64,000 nt of DNA from Haloarcula marina. Its GTDB lineage: Archaea > Halobacteriota > Halobacteria > Halobacteriales > Haloarculaceae. Position 1 is the stretch's first letter. Every line of letters starts with the position of its first letter. The stretch lies in NCBI RefSeq assembly GCF_024218775.1, contig NZ_CP100404.1, forward strand, positions 806,001-870,000, written 5' to 3'. The notes beneath the pieces are model-generated. The model saw nothing but the letters and a program-made list of their open reading frames with translations. It had not been told where the DNA came from and ran no database searches. Position numbers and translations under genes: made by a program. Shown here in pieces: positions 1-8,516 of this stretch.

Positions 1-951
1 CTTCCGGGGGTCGTCCCACGCCGACCCGGGGATGGAGACGCCGTCGAGTTCCTGAATCTCCATCAGCGCCTTGTCCCACTCGTCGGGGCTGGGCTGCGGG
101 TGGACTCGGTACATCGCCTCGACGCCGCGGTCCCACATGAGTTCGTGCGTGACGGCCTTGTTGGCCTTCAGCATGCACTCCTCGATGATGGTGTGAGCGC
201 GGTCCCGCGCGGGGTTGAGGACGAGCGACCCGTCCTCCTTTCGCTGCTGGTGCATCCGGTCGGCCAACTCCCAGACGAGTTCCGTCTTCTCGGCGAGGTC
301 GACGCTCGTGTCCTCTAAGAGGTCGTCGGCGCTGTCGGGGTCGTCGAGCAGGTTCTCGGCCTCGGTGTAGGTGAGGCGGGCGTCGCTCTCGATGACGGAC
401 TTGTAGATGTCGATGGTCTCGTAGGAGAGCGTCTCCTTGTCGAGGTGCATCTCGACGGTGTGGGCCAGTCGGTCCTCGTTGGGGACCAGCGAACAGACGG
501 TTTCGGCCAGCACCGGCGGGAGCATGTGGATAGTGTAGCCCGGCAGATACACCGTATTGCCCCGCTCGACGGCCTCGGTCCACATCGCCGTCTCGGGGTT
601 GACGTAGTGAGTCACGTCCGCGATGTGGACCCAGAGGACGTACTCGTCGTCGTGTTCCTCGACCGAAATCGCGTCGTCGAAGTCCTGCGCGTCGATGGGG
701 TCGGTCGTCCACGTCGTCATGTCCCGCAGGTCGCGACGCTCGTCGACTTCGTCGGCTATCTCCTGTTGCACGTCGGTCGTCCGTTCCTCGGCCTCGTCGA
801 GCACTTCCTGCGGGAACTCGTCGCGGATGTCGAACTTCTCGAACAACTCCTCGCGCTTGTTCGCCATGTGGCGGGCCAGTTCCTCGTCGATTTCGACCGG
901 CCCTTGGCCTTCGGCGGTTCCCGCCGCCGACTGGGCGTCCTCGGTAGTCAT
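1..951 (-). CDS. RNase II/R (RNB) family exoribonuclease, C-terminal part cut by window edge
   Basis: This is the 5' portion (317 codons) of a 3'-5' exoribonuclease of the RNase II/R family; the reading frame is open to base 1. The start is the ATG whose complement is at 949-951. After a charged N-terminal stretch, the RNB catalytic motif DPIDAQDFDDAIS lies at about residues 84-96, carrying the acidic metal-binding residues, followed by the typical WVHIADVTHYV segment. Further on come the family features PGYTIHMLPP and an SLVPNEDR-like stretch. No N-terminal cold-shock domain is visible, as usual for haloarchaeal members. RNA decay in the cytoplasm is inferred from the family. The C-terminal S1-like region, if present, is outside the window. 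Confidence 0.9.
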   Translation of the reverse strand, partial: MTTEDAQSAAGTAEGQGPVEIDEELARHMANKREELFEKFDIRDEFPQEVLDEAEERTTDVQQEIADEVDERRDLRDMTTWTTDPIDAQDFDDAISVEEHDDEYVLWVHIADVTHYVNPETAMWTEAVERGNTVYLPGYTIHMLPPVLAETVCSLVPNEDRLAHTVEMHLDKETLSYETIDIYKSVIESDARLTYTEAENLLDDPDSADDLLEDTSVDLAEKTELVWELADRMHQQRKEDGSLVLNPARDRAHTIIEECMLKANKAVTHELMWDRGVEAMYRVHPQPSPDEWDKALMEIQELDGVSIPGSAWDDPRK

Positions 952-1020
952 GCCCCGGGCTACGCCCACGGTGTAGTTAGGACTGTCGGGGTGGCCGCCG
1001 AGGCGGGCCGGGACCGTCGA

Positions 1021-1305
1021 TTACTCGCGGCCGACGCCGCGGTCTTCGGCGAGTTCGCGATAGCGGCGGAGGAAGGTCTCGCGGTCGGTCTCTCCGGCCC
1101 CGGCGGCGTCCAACGTCGCTTCGAGGTCGTCCCGTGGCTGTCTGGAGATGTCGCCGAAACAGGCCTTACAGAGGAATTCGAACTCCTTGTCCCGGCGGTC
1201 CCACCGGTCGCCGTGCTTGTCGTACTCGCGGGCGTCCGACCGGGCGAGACGGTCGCCGCAGGCGATGCAGGTCACCGTCTCCCGGTCCGTCCGGGACCCG
1301 AACAT
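1021..1305 (-). CDS. Small zinc-ribbon protein, DUF7562-like
   Basis: A 94-residue protein beginning MFGSRTDRETVTCIAC. Two CxxC pairs (C13/C16 and C46/C49) can form one zinc ribbon, and the C-terminal half is a charged helix. Small two-knuckle proteins like this (DUF7562 type, as I recognise it) are common in haloarchaea and have no assigned role. A longer open frame extends upstream to 1554, but it would overlap the divergent regulator gene and lacks the acidic composition, so the ATG at 1305 is preferred. It sits 69 bp downstream of the RNB exonuclease on the same strand, so co-transcription is unlikely to be tight. Function unknown. Confidence 0.75.
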   Translation of the reverse strand: MFGSRTDRETVTCIACGDRLARSDAREYDKHGDRWDRRDKEFEFLCKACFGDISRQPRDDLEATLDAAGAGETDRETFLRRYRELAEDRGVGRE

Positions 1306-1391
1306 ACGTACCGGTAGCGGGGGCCACGGTATAGAGTGTTGTGCCGACTCGTCGCCCGGACCCGACCGACTCCGATACCGATTTGTTTCGG

Positions 1392-1448
1392 GTGTAAGCC
1401 ACACGCTTATGCGGACGCCGCCGCTATCTCGTGTAACGGCGGTTACAC
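1392..1448. promoter_or_regulatory. Operator-like inverted repeats before the PAS/GAF regulator
   Basis: GTGTAAC-ggcg-GTTACAC at 1431-1448 is a perfect 7-bp inverted repeat, ending 14 bp before the ATG. A related half-site, GTGTAAG at 1392-1398, is followed by GCTTATGC at 1405-1412, an imperfect partner. The two half-sites lie 39 bp apart. The placement suggests binding of a dimeric regulator, possibly the product of the downstream gene; that link is inference. Confidence 0.5.
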
Positions 1449-1462
1449 GCCGGGGAAACCGA

Positions 1463-3040
1463 ATGAAGCCACCACAGACGCTCGCGCACTCGACGCTCGA
1501 TACGCTCCCCATCAACATCGCCGTTCTCGACGAGTCGGGGACGATTCTGTTCACGAACCGGGCGTGGCGTGAGTTCGCTGGCGTCGACCGCGGCGAGATG
1601 CAGGGCGTGAACTACTTCGAGACGAGCGACGTGGAAGCAGACGAGTACGCCGGTCGTGCCGTCGAAGGGATCAAAGCCGTCATCGACGGCGAGCGGGACC
1701 TGTTCACGCTGGAGTACCCCTGTCACTCGCCCGAAGAGAAGCAGTGGTTCCTGATGCGAGTCGCGCCGCTCCCCGAGGAAGAGGCCGGGAGCGTCGTCGT
1801 CGCGCACATCGACATCACACAACGGAAACTGGCCGAACTGGCGGCCGAACGACGCAGCGAGCAGTTACAGGCCGAACGCTCGAACCTCCGGCACCTCGTC
1901 GACCGACTCGACGGACTGGTCACGGCGGTCATGGCCGACGTGCTGACGGCGGACTCGCGGGCGGCTATCCAGCAGTTAGTCGTCGACCGACTGGCGACCG
2001 TCGACTCCTACCGGTTCGCGTGGATTGCGACGTTCGACCTCCGGGACGAGACGCTCCGCCCGGCGGCGCTCTCGGCGGAACGGGACGTCGACGCCGCGAT
2101 AGCGCTCGACGACGACGACCCGGTGGCGCTGGCGGCCCGGACCGAGGACATTCAGGCCGCGACAGACGCGGGACCGATACACGACGAGATGTGCGGTGCG
2201 CCCGTCGACGCCGTCGCCGCGGTTCCGCTCGTCGCGGGCGAGTCGCTGTACGGGGTCCTGACGGTGTACGCCGACGACCCGGACGTGTTCGACGAGCGCG
2301 AGCGAGCGGTTTTAGGGGCGGTCGGACAGGCCATCTCGGCGGCCATCAACGCCCGCGAGACGAGCAGACTCCTGACCGCTGACAACCTCACCGAACTGGA
2401 ACTGCAGACGCGCGACACGGACGTGTTCTTCGTCGCGCTTGCCCGCGAACTCGGCTGTCGGATGACCTACGGCGGGAGCGTCGCCGACGGGGAGGAGACG
2501 GCCATGTTCTTCCTCGTCGAGACGGACGACCCGTCGGCGGTCTGTGCCGCGGCGACCGACCACCAGCAGGTGTCGGCGGTGACTCACGTCTCGACGGCGG
2601 AGGACTGCTCGCTGTTCGAGTTCACTGTGGAGACGGCGCCGCTCGTCTCGCTGCTGGCCGACAGGGGGGCCGAGACCCGAGATATCGTCGTCACGCCGGA
2701 CAACGCGACGGCCACGGTGACGCTCCCGGCGGCCACCGAGACGCGCGCGGTGGTCGAACACGTTCGCAGGCGGTACCCTGACGTGGAACTGCTGTCGGTT
2801 CGAGAGCGCGACGAACCGCCGATGACCCGACAGGCGTTCCTCGCGACGCTCGAAGACAGGCTGACCAACCGCCAGTTGACGGCGCTCCGGAAGGGGTATC
2901 TCGGGGGCTTTTTCGACTGGCCGCGGGACGTTTCCGGGGAGGAACTGGCCGAGTCGATGGACATCTGCCCGTCGACGTTCCATCAGCATCTGCGGGCCGG
3001 TGAACGGAAGCTACTCGAAGCCGTCTTCGAGACGTGGTGA
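1463..3040 (+). CDS. PAS/GAF sensor with bat-type HTH-10 domain (bacterio-opsin activator-like regulator)
   Basis: A 525-aa one-component regulator. Residues about 10-120 form a PAS domain (NIAVLDESGTILFTNRAW near the start) ending in a short PAC-like part (VVAHIDITQRK). A short coiled stretch follows. Residues about 150-300 are GAF-like (VDRLATVDSYRFAWIATFD, then AAVPLVAGESLYGVLTVY). Residues about 310-460 match the bacterio-opsin-activator middle region. The C-terminal 60 residues are an HTH-10 domain (LTNRQLTALRKGYLGGFFDWPR). No histidine kinase is present, so signal sensing and DNA binding are in one polypeptide. The ATG at 1463 is chosen because homology begins there; the open frame upstream reads non-acidic sequence. 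An inverted repeat at 1431-1448 lies just before the start and may be an autoregulatory operator. Confidence 0.88.
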   Translation: MKPPQTLAHSTLDTLPINIAVLDESGTILFTNRAWREFAGVDRGEMQGVNYFETSDVEADEYAGRAVEGIKAVIDGERDLFTLEYPCHSPEEKQWFLMRVAPLPEEEAGSVVVAHIDITQRKLAELAAERRSEQLQAERSNLRHLVDRLDGLVTAVMADVLTADSRAAIQQLVVDRLATVDSYRFAWIATFDLRDETLRPAALSAERDVDAAIALDDDDPVALAARTEDIQAATDAGPIHDEMCGAPVDAVAAVPLVAGESLYGVLTVYADDPDVFDERERAVLGAVGQAISAAINARETSRLLTADNLTELELQTRDTDVFFVALARELGCRMTYGGSVADGEETAMFFLVETDDPSAVCAAATDHQQVSAVTHVSTAEDCSLFEFTVETAPLVSLLADRGAETRDIVVTPDNATATVTLPAATETRAVVEHVRRRYPDVELLSVRERDEPPMTRQAFLATLEDRLTNRQLTALRKGYLGGFFDWPRDVSGEELAESMDICPSTFHQHLRAGERKLLEAVFETW

Positions 3041-3104
3041 GACCGCCGAAAACCCGCTGATGTCGCCGTCGCCCTCGTGGGGTCCAAAGTAGTTTGGTGT
3101 TGAG

Positions 3105-3110
3105 TTTAAA
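3105..3110 (+). promoter_or_regulatory. TATA-like box in the crtB upstream region
   Basis: TTTAAA in an otherwise GC-rich 255-bp spacer (3041-3295). It lies about 185 bp before crtB, so it would imply a long leader. A weaker candidate (acgtatcac near 3259) lies about 35 bp before the ATG. I cannot decide which is used. Confidence 0.35.
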
Positions 3111-3295
3111 GTGGCGCGACCCGAAGTAGTATGTAGACGATGTGTCATCCTGTTTCGGGTCGAATGAACCAGCAGAGTTCCGACGCGGCGGATGCCTCCC
3201 GTTTGCGGGACGGACGGCCCGCGTCGGCGTGCCCGAAACCGGATTCTACCCCGGTGAGGACGTATCACTAGCCGAGTAGCCCGTCGCCCCAATCA

Positions 3296-4267
3296 ATGCA
3301 ATCTGACAACATCCGAACGAGCAAATCGATTCAACAGCAGACCGGTCGCACGTTCCACCTCGCGACTCGCGTCCTTCCCGAGCGCACCCGCTATCCGACC
3401 TACGTGATGTACGCGTTCTTCCGGGTCGCCGACGAAGTCGTCGACCAACCCGACGGCCCGCCGCCGACGGTCCAACACGAGCGACTGGAACAGATTCGGG
3501 AGACGGCACTGGGTAACCGCGACCCGGAGGACACCGAGGACGGGGCCGTTTTGGAAGCGTTCCGGGAACTGGTCGTGGAACACGACATCCCCGACGAGGA
3601 GATAAACGTCTTCATCGACGCGATGGAGATGGACATCGCGCAGGCCCGCTACGAGACGTTCGCAGACCTCCGGGAGTACATGCGCGGGTCGGCCGTCGCC
3701 GTCGGCAACATGATGACGATGGTGATGGACCCGCCGCGGAAAGAGGAGGCCCTGCCGCACGCCGAAGCGCTCGCCGAGGCGTTCCAACTGTCGAACTTCC
3801 TGCGCGACGTTCGCGAGGACATCCACGACTACGGGCGCGTCTATCTCCCCCAGGAGACGCTAAAGCGCCACGGCGTCACGGAGGACCAACTCGCCAACGC
3901 CGAAGTCGACGAGGGCTTTCGCGCGGTGATGCAGGAGGAACTGGCCCGCACTGACGACCTCTACCGCGAGGGCGTCGCGGGCATCCGATACCTGCCCGAG
4001 GACTGCCAGTTCGGGGTCCTGTTGTCGGCGGTGCTGTACGCCGAACACCACCGCCTCATCCGTGACCGGGGCTACGACGTGCTGACCGAAACGCCGCAAC
4101 TGACTCGCCGCCGTCGCCTCTGGTTGCTCGCCCGCACGTGGTGGCACTGGCGGCGCAACGGCGACCCCGAGGCGACGTTCTACTCGGTCAGCGCCGTCTC
4201 CGAGCGACGGCCGGAGCGGATGCAGGCCGACATCCCGAGTCACGGCAAACCGACGTGGCGCGGGTGA
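3296..4267 (+). CDS. crtB: Phytoene synthase
   Basis: A 323-aa member of the squalene/phytoene synthase family, which condenses two geranylgeranyl diphosphates to phytoene, the entry step to bacterioruberin-type carotenoids. Both Asp-rich Mg-diphosphate motifs are present: DEVVD at 46-50 and DVRED at 171-175, the second within LSNFLRDVREDIHDYGRVYLP-type family sequence. Length and the N-terminal SKSIQQQTGRTFHLATR segment fit haloarchaeal CrtB. The gene stands alone here: no lycopene cyclase, desaturase or elongase gene is next to it. The ATG at 3296 fits the family start. Membrane association is expected from its lipophilic substrate but no TM helix is obvious. Confidence 0.93.
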   Translation: MQSDNIRTSKSIQQQTGRTFHLATRVLPERTRYPTYVMYAFFRVADEVVDQPDGPPPTVQHERLEQIRETALGNRDPEDTEDGAVLEAFRELVVEHDIPDEEINVFIDAMEMDIAQARYETFADLREYMRGSAVAVGNMMTMVMDPPRKEEALPHAEALAEAFQLSNFLRDVREDIHDYGRVYLPQETLKRHGVTEDQLANAEVDEGFRAVMQEELARTDDLYREGVAGIRYLPEDCQFGVLLSAVLYAEHHRLIRDRGYDVLTETPQLTRRRRLWLLARTWWHWRRNGDPEATFYSVSAVSERRPERMQADIPSHGKPTWRG

Positions 4268-4400
4268 GGCGCGAGACGTAGAACGGCGCCGGTAGCGGAG
4301 TCCGCCGGGACCGCAGGCGAGTCCCGCGTCCGGACGTCGGTGGAAGGGACCGCACCTGCGGCTACTGGGAACGAGAAACCGAGAGAACGGACTGCAGTTG

Positions 4401-4991
4401 TTACTTGCCCTTGCCGCGGTTGCTGCGGAGCGACGGTCGGGTCTTCTCTGCGCCCTTCCCCTTCGTGCTGAGGCCGCGGTTCCGGCGGCCAGCGCCGGTC
4501 AGACCGCGGAAGACGCGGTCGGTCTGCTGGGGCTCACAAATCCACGAGAGGTCGTCGTCGTTCTGGATTGCGGGGTGCTCCGGGTCCACGAGGATGACCT
4601 CGTGCCACTTCTGTCGGCCGTCCTGGCCGACGGAGTAACTGTTCAGGACGCGGAGGTTCGTGAAGACCCGCGCGGCGCGTTCCTCGGCGACGCGCTGGAT
4701 GTCCTTGCGGCGGGTGATGCGGGTGACGCCCTGTCGCTTCGAGCGTCGCCCGGCCTTGTGGCGGCGCTTGCGGGCGCTGCCTTTCCGGACGGAGACTCGG
4801 GCGACGACGACGCCCTGCTTGGCCTTGTAGCCCTGCGAGCGGGCCTTGTCGAGGCGGGTCGGGCGCTCGATGCGCTCGACGGCGCCCTCGGTGCGCCACT
4901 CCTGCTGGCGCTGCCACTGCAGTTCCGCCAGTTTGCCTTCCTTGGGGCTCTGCCACGCGTCTCGGATGTACGAGTATGCACTTCGTGCCAT
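4401..4991 (-). CDS. rpl15e: 50S ribosomal protein L15e
   Basis: A 196-aa basic ribosomal protein of the large subunit, archaeal/eukaryotic type. It begins MARSAYSYIRDAW and ends in a Lys/Arg-rich tail (SLRSNRGKGK), with the conserved RQEW, RPTRLDKARSQGYKAKQG and WHEVILVDP-type segments. Length matches the family. Its basic character stands out against the acidic proteome. The start codon is preceded by GGTGA at a Shine-Dalgarno-like distance. The nearest good TATA-like element (revcomp TTTAAG near 5118-5123) implies a leader of roughly 100 nt. Confidence 0.97.
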   Translation of the reverse strand: MARSAYSYIRDAWQSPKEGKLAELQWQRQQEWRTEGAVERIERPTRLDKARSQGYKAKQGVVVARVSVRKGSARKRRHKAGRRSKRQGVTRITRRKDIQRVAEERAARVFTNLRVLNSYSVGQDGRQKWHEVILVDPEHPAIQNDDDLSWICEPQQTDRVFRGLTGAGRRNRGLSTKGKGAEKTRPSLRSNRGKGK

Positions 4992-5200
4992 TGTGTTTCA
5001 CCACGGGCGTTGCGTGGTTCAAGTCGCGTCGGCGACTCACATCCCGACCTGCACACGCAGGTGCCCGCTGGTGCCCGTCGTCCAGCGAGTTGTCTCAGCT
5101 TTTCCGTTCGCGCCCTTAAACCGTTCGAAGCCGAATCGGGTGTGCGGGTGCTGGGCACACCGTCGGCGGGTTCCTGCGGACTGGGAACGGCCGCGGGCCG

Positions 5201-5208
5201 TTATATAG
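5201..5208 (+). promoter_or_regulatory. TATA box for the 2-hydroxyacid dehydrogenase gene
   Basis: TTATATAG centred about 26 bp before the ATG at 5230, the spacing expected of a leaderless haloarchaeal transcript. Confidence 0.65.
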
Positions 5209-5229
5209 GGGGCGTCCGTTGTCCCGCGT

Positions 5230-6192
5230 ATGCCACGAGTGGTCGCCAGCGACGACCCGATGATAGACGTCGAGTTGCTCCGCGCCGAACTGGACGCCGA
5301 AGTGGTCGCCGCCGATACGAGTTCCGAGGCGGCCCTGCTGGATGCGGCCCGGGGCGCTCACGCTCTCGTCGTCGACGTGAACACGCCCATCACCGCCGCC
5401 GTGCTGGACGAACTCGACCGCCTGAAAATCGTCGCCCGCGCTGGCGTCGGTATCGACAACGTCGACGTGGTCGCGGCCGCCCGGAACGACGTGGCAGTCA
5501 CGAACGCCCCCGACTACTGCACCGAGGAGGTGGCGACCCACACGGCGACGCTCTTGCTCGACTGCATCCGTACCGTCGCCGCCTACGACCGCGACGTTCG
5601 CGCGGGCGAGTGGGGCTGGGACCGCACTCGGGCGGTCCACCGCATCCGGGGGCGGACGCTCGGCCTCGTCTCTTACGGCCCTATCGCGCGGCGGACGCTC
5701 GACAGACTGCGCGGATTCGACTTCGACGTGGTCGCCTACGACCCCTACGTCGACGCAGACGAGATGGCCGACGACGGCGTCGAGAAGGTCGAACTGGACG
5801 AACTGTACGAGCGTGCGCACTACGTCTCCCTGCACGCGCCGCTGACCGACGACACCCGTGAGATGGTGGACGGCGACGCGTTCGACCGGATGCGCGACGA
5901 GGCGGTCCTCGTCAACACCGGCCGCGGTGGGCTTATCGACGAGGACGCCCTCTACGCGGCGCTCACCGGCGGTGACATCGCGGCCGCGGGTCTCGACGTG
6001 CTCTGCGAGGAGCCACCGAGCGACGACCACCCGCTCGTCGGACTGGACAACTGCATCGTCACGCCCCACGCTGGGTGGTACTCCGAGGAGGCCCGTCTCG
6101 ACCTGAACACCACCGTCGCGGCGAACGTGAAAGCCGCGCTGGCGGGCGAGCGACCGCCGCAGTACATCGACCCAGAGACCGACTGGCTCTGA
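5230..6192 (+). CDS. D-isomer-specific 2-hydroxyacid dehydrogenase (CtBP / phosphoglycerate dehydrogenase-like)
   Basis: A 320-aa NAD-dependent dehydrogenase. The N-terminal substrate domain contains VARAGVGIDNVDV. The catalytic triad of the family is present: Arg232 in NTGRGG, Glu261 in CEEPP and His280 in TPHAGW. The nucleotide-binding loop is unusual: where the family has GxGxxG this protein reads SYGPIA (148-153), so two glycines are replaced. The substrate is unknown. It lacks the C-terminal ACT domain of true SerA, so 3-phosphoglycerate dehydrogenase activity is not supported and the C-terminal-binding-protein subgroup is the better label. The gene is monocistronic with its own TATA box. 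Confidence 0.85.
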   Translation: MPRVVASDDPMIDVELLRAELDAEVVAADTSSEAALLDAARGAHALVVDVNTPITAAVLDELDRLKIVARAGVGIDNVDVVAAARNDVAVTNAPDYCTEEVATHTATLLLDCIRTVAAYDRDVRAGEWGWDRTRAVHRIRGRTLGLVSYGPIARRTLDRLRGFDFDVVAYDPYVDADEMADDGVEKVELDELYERAHYVSLHAPLTDDTREMVDGDAFDRMRDEAVLVNTGRGGLIDEDALYAALTGGDIAAAGLDVLCEEPPSDDHPLVGLDNCIVTPHAGWYSEEARLDLNTTVAANVKAALAGERPPQYIDPETDWL

Positions 6193-6261
6193 GTCGGCGT
6201 CCGGTGTCGTCGGGATGCGCAACTGGGACGGACCCGGCGACCGAATCGTATCAATCATACT

Positions 6262-6270
6262 AGCTTATGT
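6262..6270 (+). promoter_or_regulatory. TATA-like box for the 6295 lipoprotein gene
   Basis: AGCTTATGT about 28 bp before the ATG at 6295; fits a leaderless start. Confidence 0.5.
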
Positions 6271-6294
6271 CGCGGTGCCTCCTCAGTACAGGGG

Positions 6295-7188
<894 letters not shown>

Positions 7189-7562
7189 ATCGCCCCGGGT
7201 GAGCGTGGTCCGCACGTCCCGCGCGATATTTGCGAGGTACGCGCGGAGGCCGGGCGCGCAGGCCCCGGCGCGCCGCGATTGCAGGTAGTCACAACACAGC
7301 GCCACGGGGAGGACCGGACCGGTGAACACGCCGACCACGGCGACCCCGATTTCGAGGGGGTTTCCGGCGGGAACGAGAGTCGCGGCGACAGCTAGCACGA
7401 CCCAGAGCAGCGCCCCGTGGACCACCGTCGGCCGCCAGTTGTGCGGCGGGAACCGGCCCACGGCGGCGTCGCTCCCCGCCCCTGACTGCGACGGTTCGCC
7501 ACTCGCTCCGGCGCGTGGACACGACATATCCGTACGAAGGGGGCCGACCGGTATGGCTTCCC

Positions 7563-7580
7563 GTTCGGCACACGCCGAAC
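7563..7580. promoter_or_regulatory. Palindrome in divergent promoter region of the HTH-10 regulator
   Basis: GTTCGGC-acac-GCCGAAC is a perfect 7-bp inverted repeat, ending 11 bp upstream of the regulator's TATA box. A near copy (16 of 18 positions) lies at 8424-8441 in front of tfb. Candidate operator. Confidence 0.55.
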
Positions 7581-7591
7581 GTCTGCGGGGG

Positions 7592-7598
7592 CTATAAG
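7592..7598 (+). promoter_or_regulatory. TATA box for the HTH-10 regulator at 7624
   Basis: CTATAAG about 29 bp before the ATG at 7624. Confidence 0.6.
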
Positions 7599-7623
7599 CC
7601 GCTCCGCGTTGTACGGCCGGTAG

Positions 7624-8409
7624 ATGCGCGAGTTCATCTTCACTATCGACTACGAGCGGGGGGTCGACCCGCTGATGGACGTGTTTATCGACTACCCCGA
7701 GACGCACTCTCGGACTATCGCCTGTAACGTCACCCACGACGGAATGTGGCGACTGGAACGGGTCGCTGGCTCCGAGGCGGCGCTGGACCGACTCGACGAG
7801 GTGTTCGACAGCCCCGTCCAGTGTACGGAGTGCATCGGTACCCACGAGTGCGAGACGGAGTGGCACTACGAAGTCATCGCGGCCGAGGCGGGCCGCCGCA
7901 CCGTCTACAGCTATCGCTCGGAGGCCGGTGACTGCCACTCTATCCCCCGACTCGCAATCGAACACGTCGGCAACGGCGTCCTCTGCGAGACGGAACGACG
8001 CGGCAGTCGCTGTGAGTGGCGACTCCTGCTGTGTAGCGACGCTGGCGTCGACGACCTGTTCGCGGCGCTCGAGACGGAACTCCGGCCCGGCCTCACCGTC
8101 GAGTTCCGACAACTGGGCGAACCGGCCTACTGGGCCGACGAGGCCGTGTCGCTGGCGGAACTCCCGCCGGAACAGCAGGCCGCCGTCGAGGCCGCCGTCG
8201 AACACGGCTACTACCGGACGCCGCGGGACGTGTCGCTGACCGAACTCGCGGAGCAACTCGACGTGTCTCGCTCGACCCTCCAGTACCGCCTCCAGCGGGC
8301 CGAAGCGTGGATTGTCCGGTCGTTCGTCACGCGGTCGATGGGACCGGTCGAAGCCGACGAGTCGGTGGCCGAGGGGACCCGTCTTCGGGTCGGTCGAACC
8401 GGCGTGTAA
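7624..8409 (+). CDS. Bat-type HTH-10 transcriptional regulator
   Basis: A 261-aa regulator. The N-terminal about 150 residues form the bacterio-opsin-activator-like sensor region. It holds a Cys/His cluster, C67, C70, H74 and C76 (CTECIGTHEC), which could bind metal or respond to redox. The C-terminal HTH-10 domain spans about 160-225 (LPPEQQAAVEAAVEHGYYRTPR, then LTELAEQLDVSRSTLQYRLQRAE). It is preceded by a palindrome and a TATA box, and the next gene downstream (tfb) carries a near copy of the palindrome, which suggests autoregulation plus control of tfb. The ligand is unknown. Confidence 0.87.
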   Translation: MREFIFTIDYERGVDPLMDVFIDYPETHSRTIACNVTHDGMWRLERVAGSEAALDRLDEVFDSPVQCTECIGTHECETEWHYEVIAAEAGRRTVYSYRSEAGDCHSIPRLAIEHVGNGVLCETERRGSRCEWRLLLCSDAGVDDLFAALETELRPGLTVEFRQLGEPAYWADEAVSLAELPPEQQAAVEAAVEHGYYRTPRDVSLTELAEQLDVSRSTLQYRLQRAEAWIVRSFVTRSMGPVEADESVAEGTRLRVGRTGV

Positions 8410-8423
8410 CTATGCCGACAGTA

Positions 8424-8441
8424 GTTCGGCATACGCCAAAC
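8424..8441. promoter_or_regulatory. Second copy of the palindrome, upstream of tfb
   Basis: GTTCGGC-atac-GCCAAAC differs from 7563-7580 at two positions. It also overlaps a longer hairpin, TATGCCGA (8411-8418) with TCGGCATA (8426-8433). It sits 76 bp before the tfb ATG. Confidence 0.5.
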
Positions 8442-8481
8442 GAGTGCTGATACCCGAAGCAGTCGTTCGATAGAGTACACA

Positions 8482-8507
8482 CGCGAGCGGCGATTCCGTC
8501 GCTCGCG
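8482..8507 (+). promoter_or_regulatory. Stable hairpin in the tfb leader
   Basis: CGCGAGCG (8482-8489) pairs perfectly with CGCTCGCG (8500-8507) across a 10-nt loop, ending 9 nt before the tfb ATG. It is GC-rich enough to fold in mRNA and may affect initiation; that effect is inference. Confidence 0.5.
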
Positions 8508-8516
8508 ACCCCCATC

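Noticed and set aside
445-1317. Plus-strand frame of 290 codons antisense to the RNB exonuclease and the small zinc-ribbon protein
   Set aside because: Its product is Arg/Val-rich without motifs, and the minus strand carries recognisable RNB and zinc-ribbon genes.
3011-3292. Minus-strand frame in the spacer upstream of crtB
   Set aside because: The product is basic and Arg-rich, has no recognisable motif and spans the putative promoter of crtB.
4398-5861. 487-codon plus-strand frame over rpl15e and the 2-hydroxyacid dehydrogenase
   Set aside because: It is the antisense and shifted reading of two clear genes; the product ends in a long Arg-rich tail typical of GC-rich shadow frames.
7528-8256. 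N-terminal extension of the small membrane protein gene up to 8256
   Set aside because: It would run antisense through the HTH-10 regulator, and the sequence there lacks hydrophobic or conserved features.
8411-8433. Hairpin TATGCCGA/TCGGCATA as a transcription terminator of the HTH-10 gene
   Set aside because: There is no U-run after the stem, and the same bases form part of the palindrome repeated at 7563, so an operator is the better reading.
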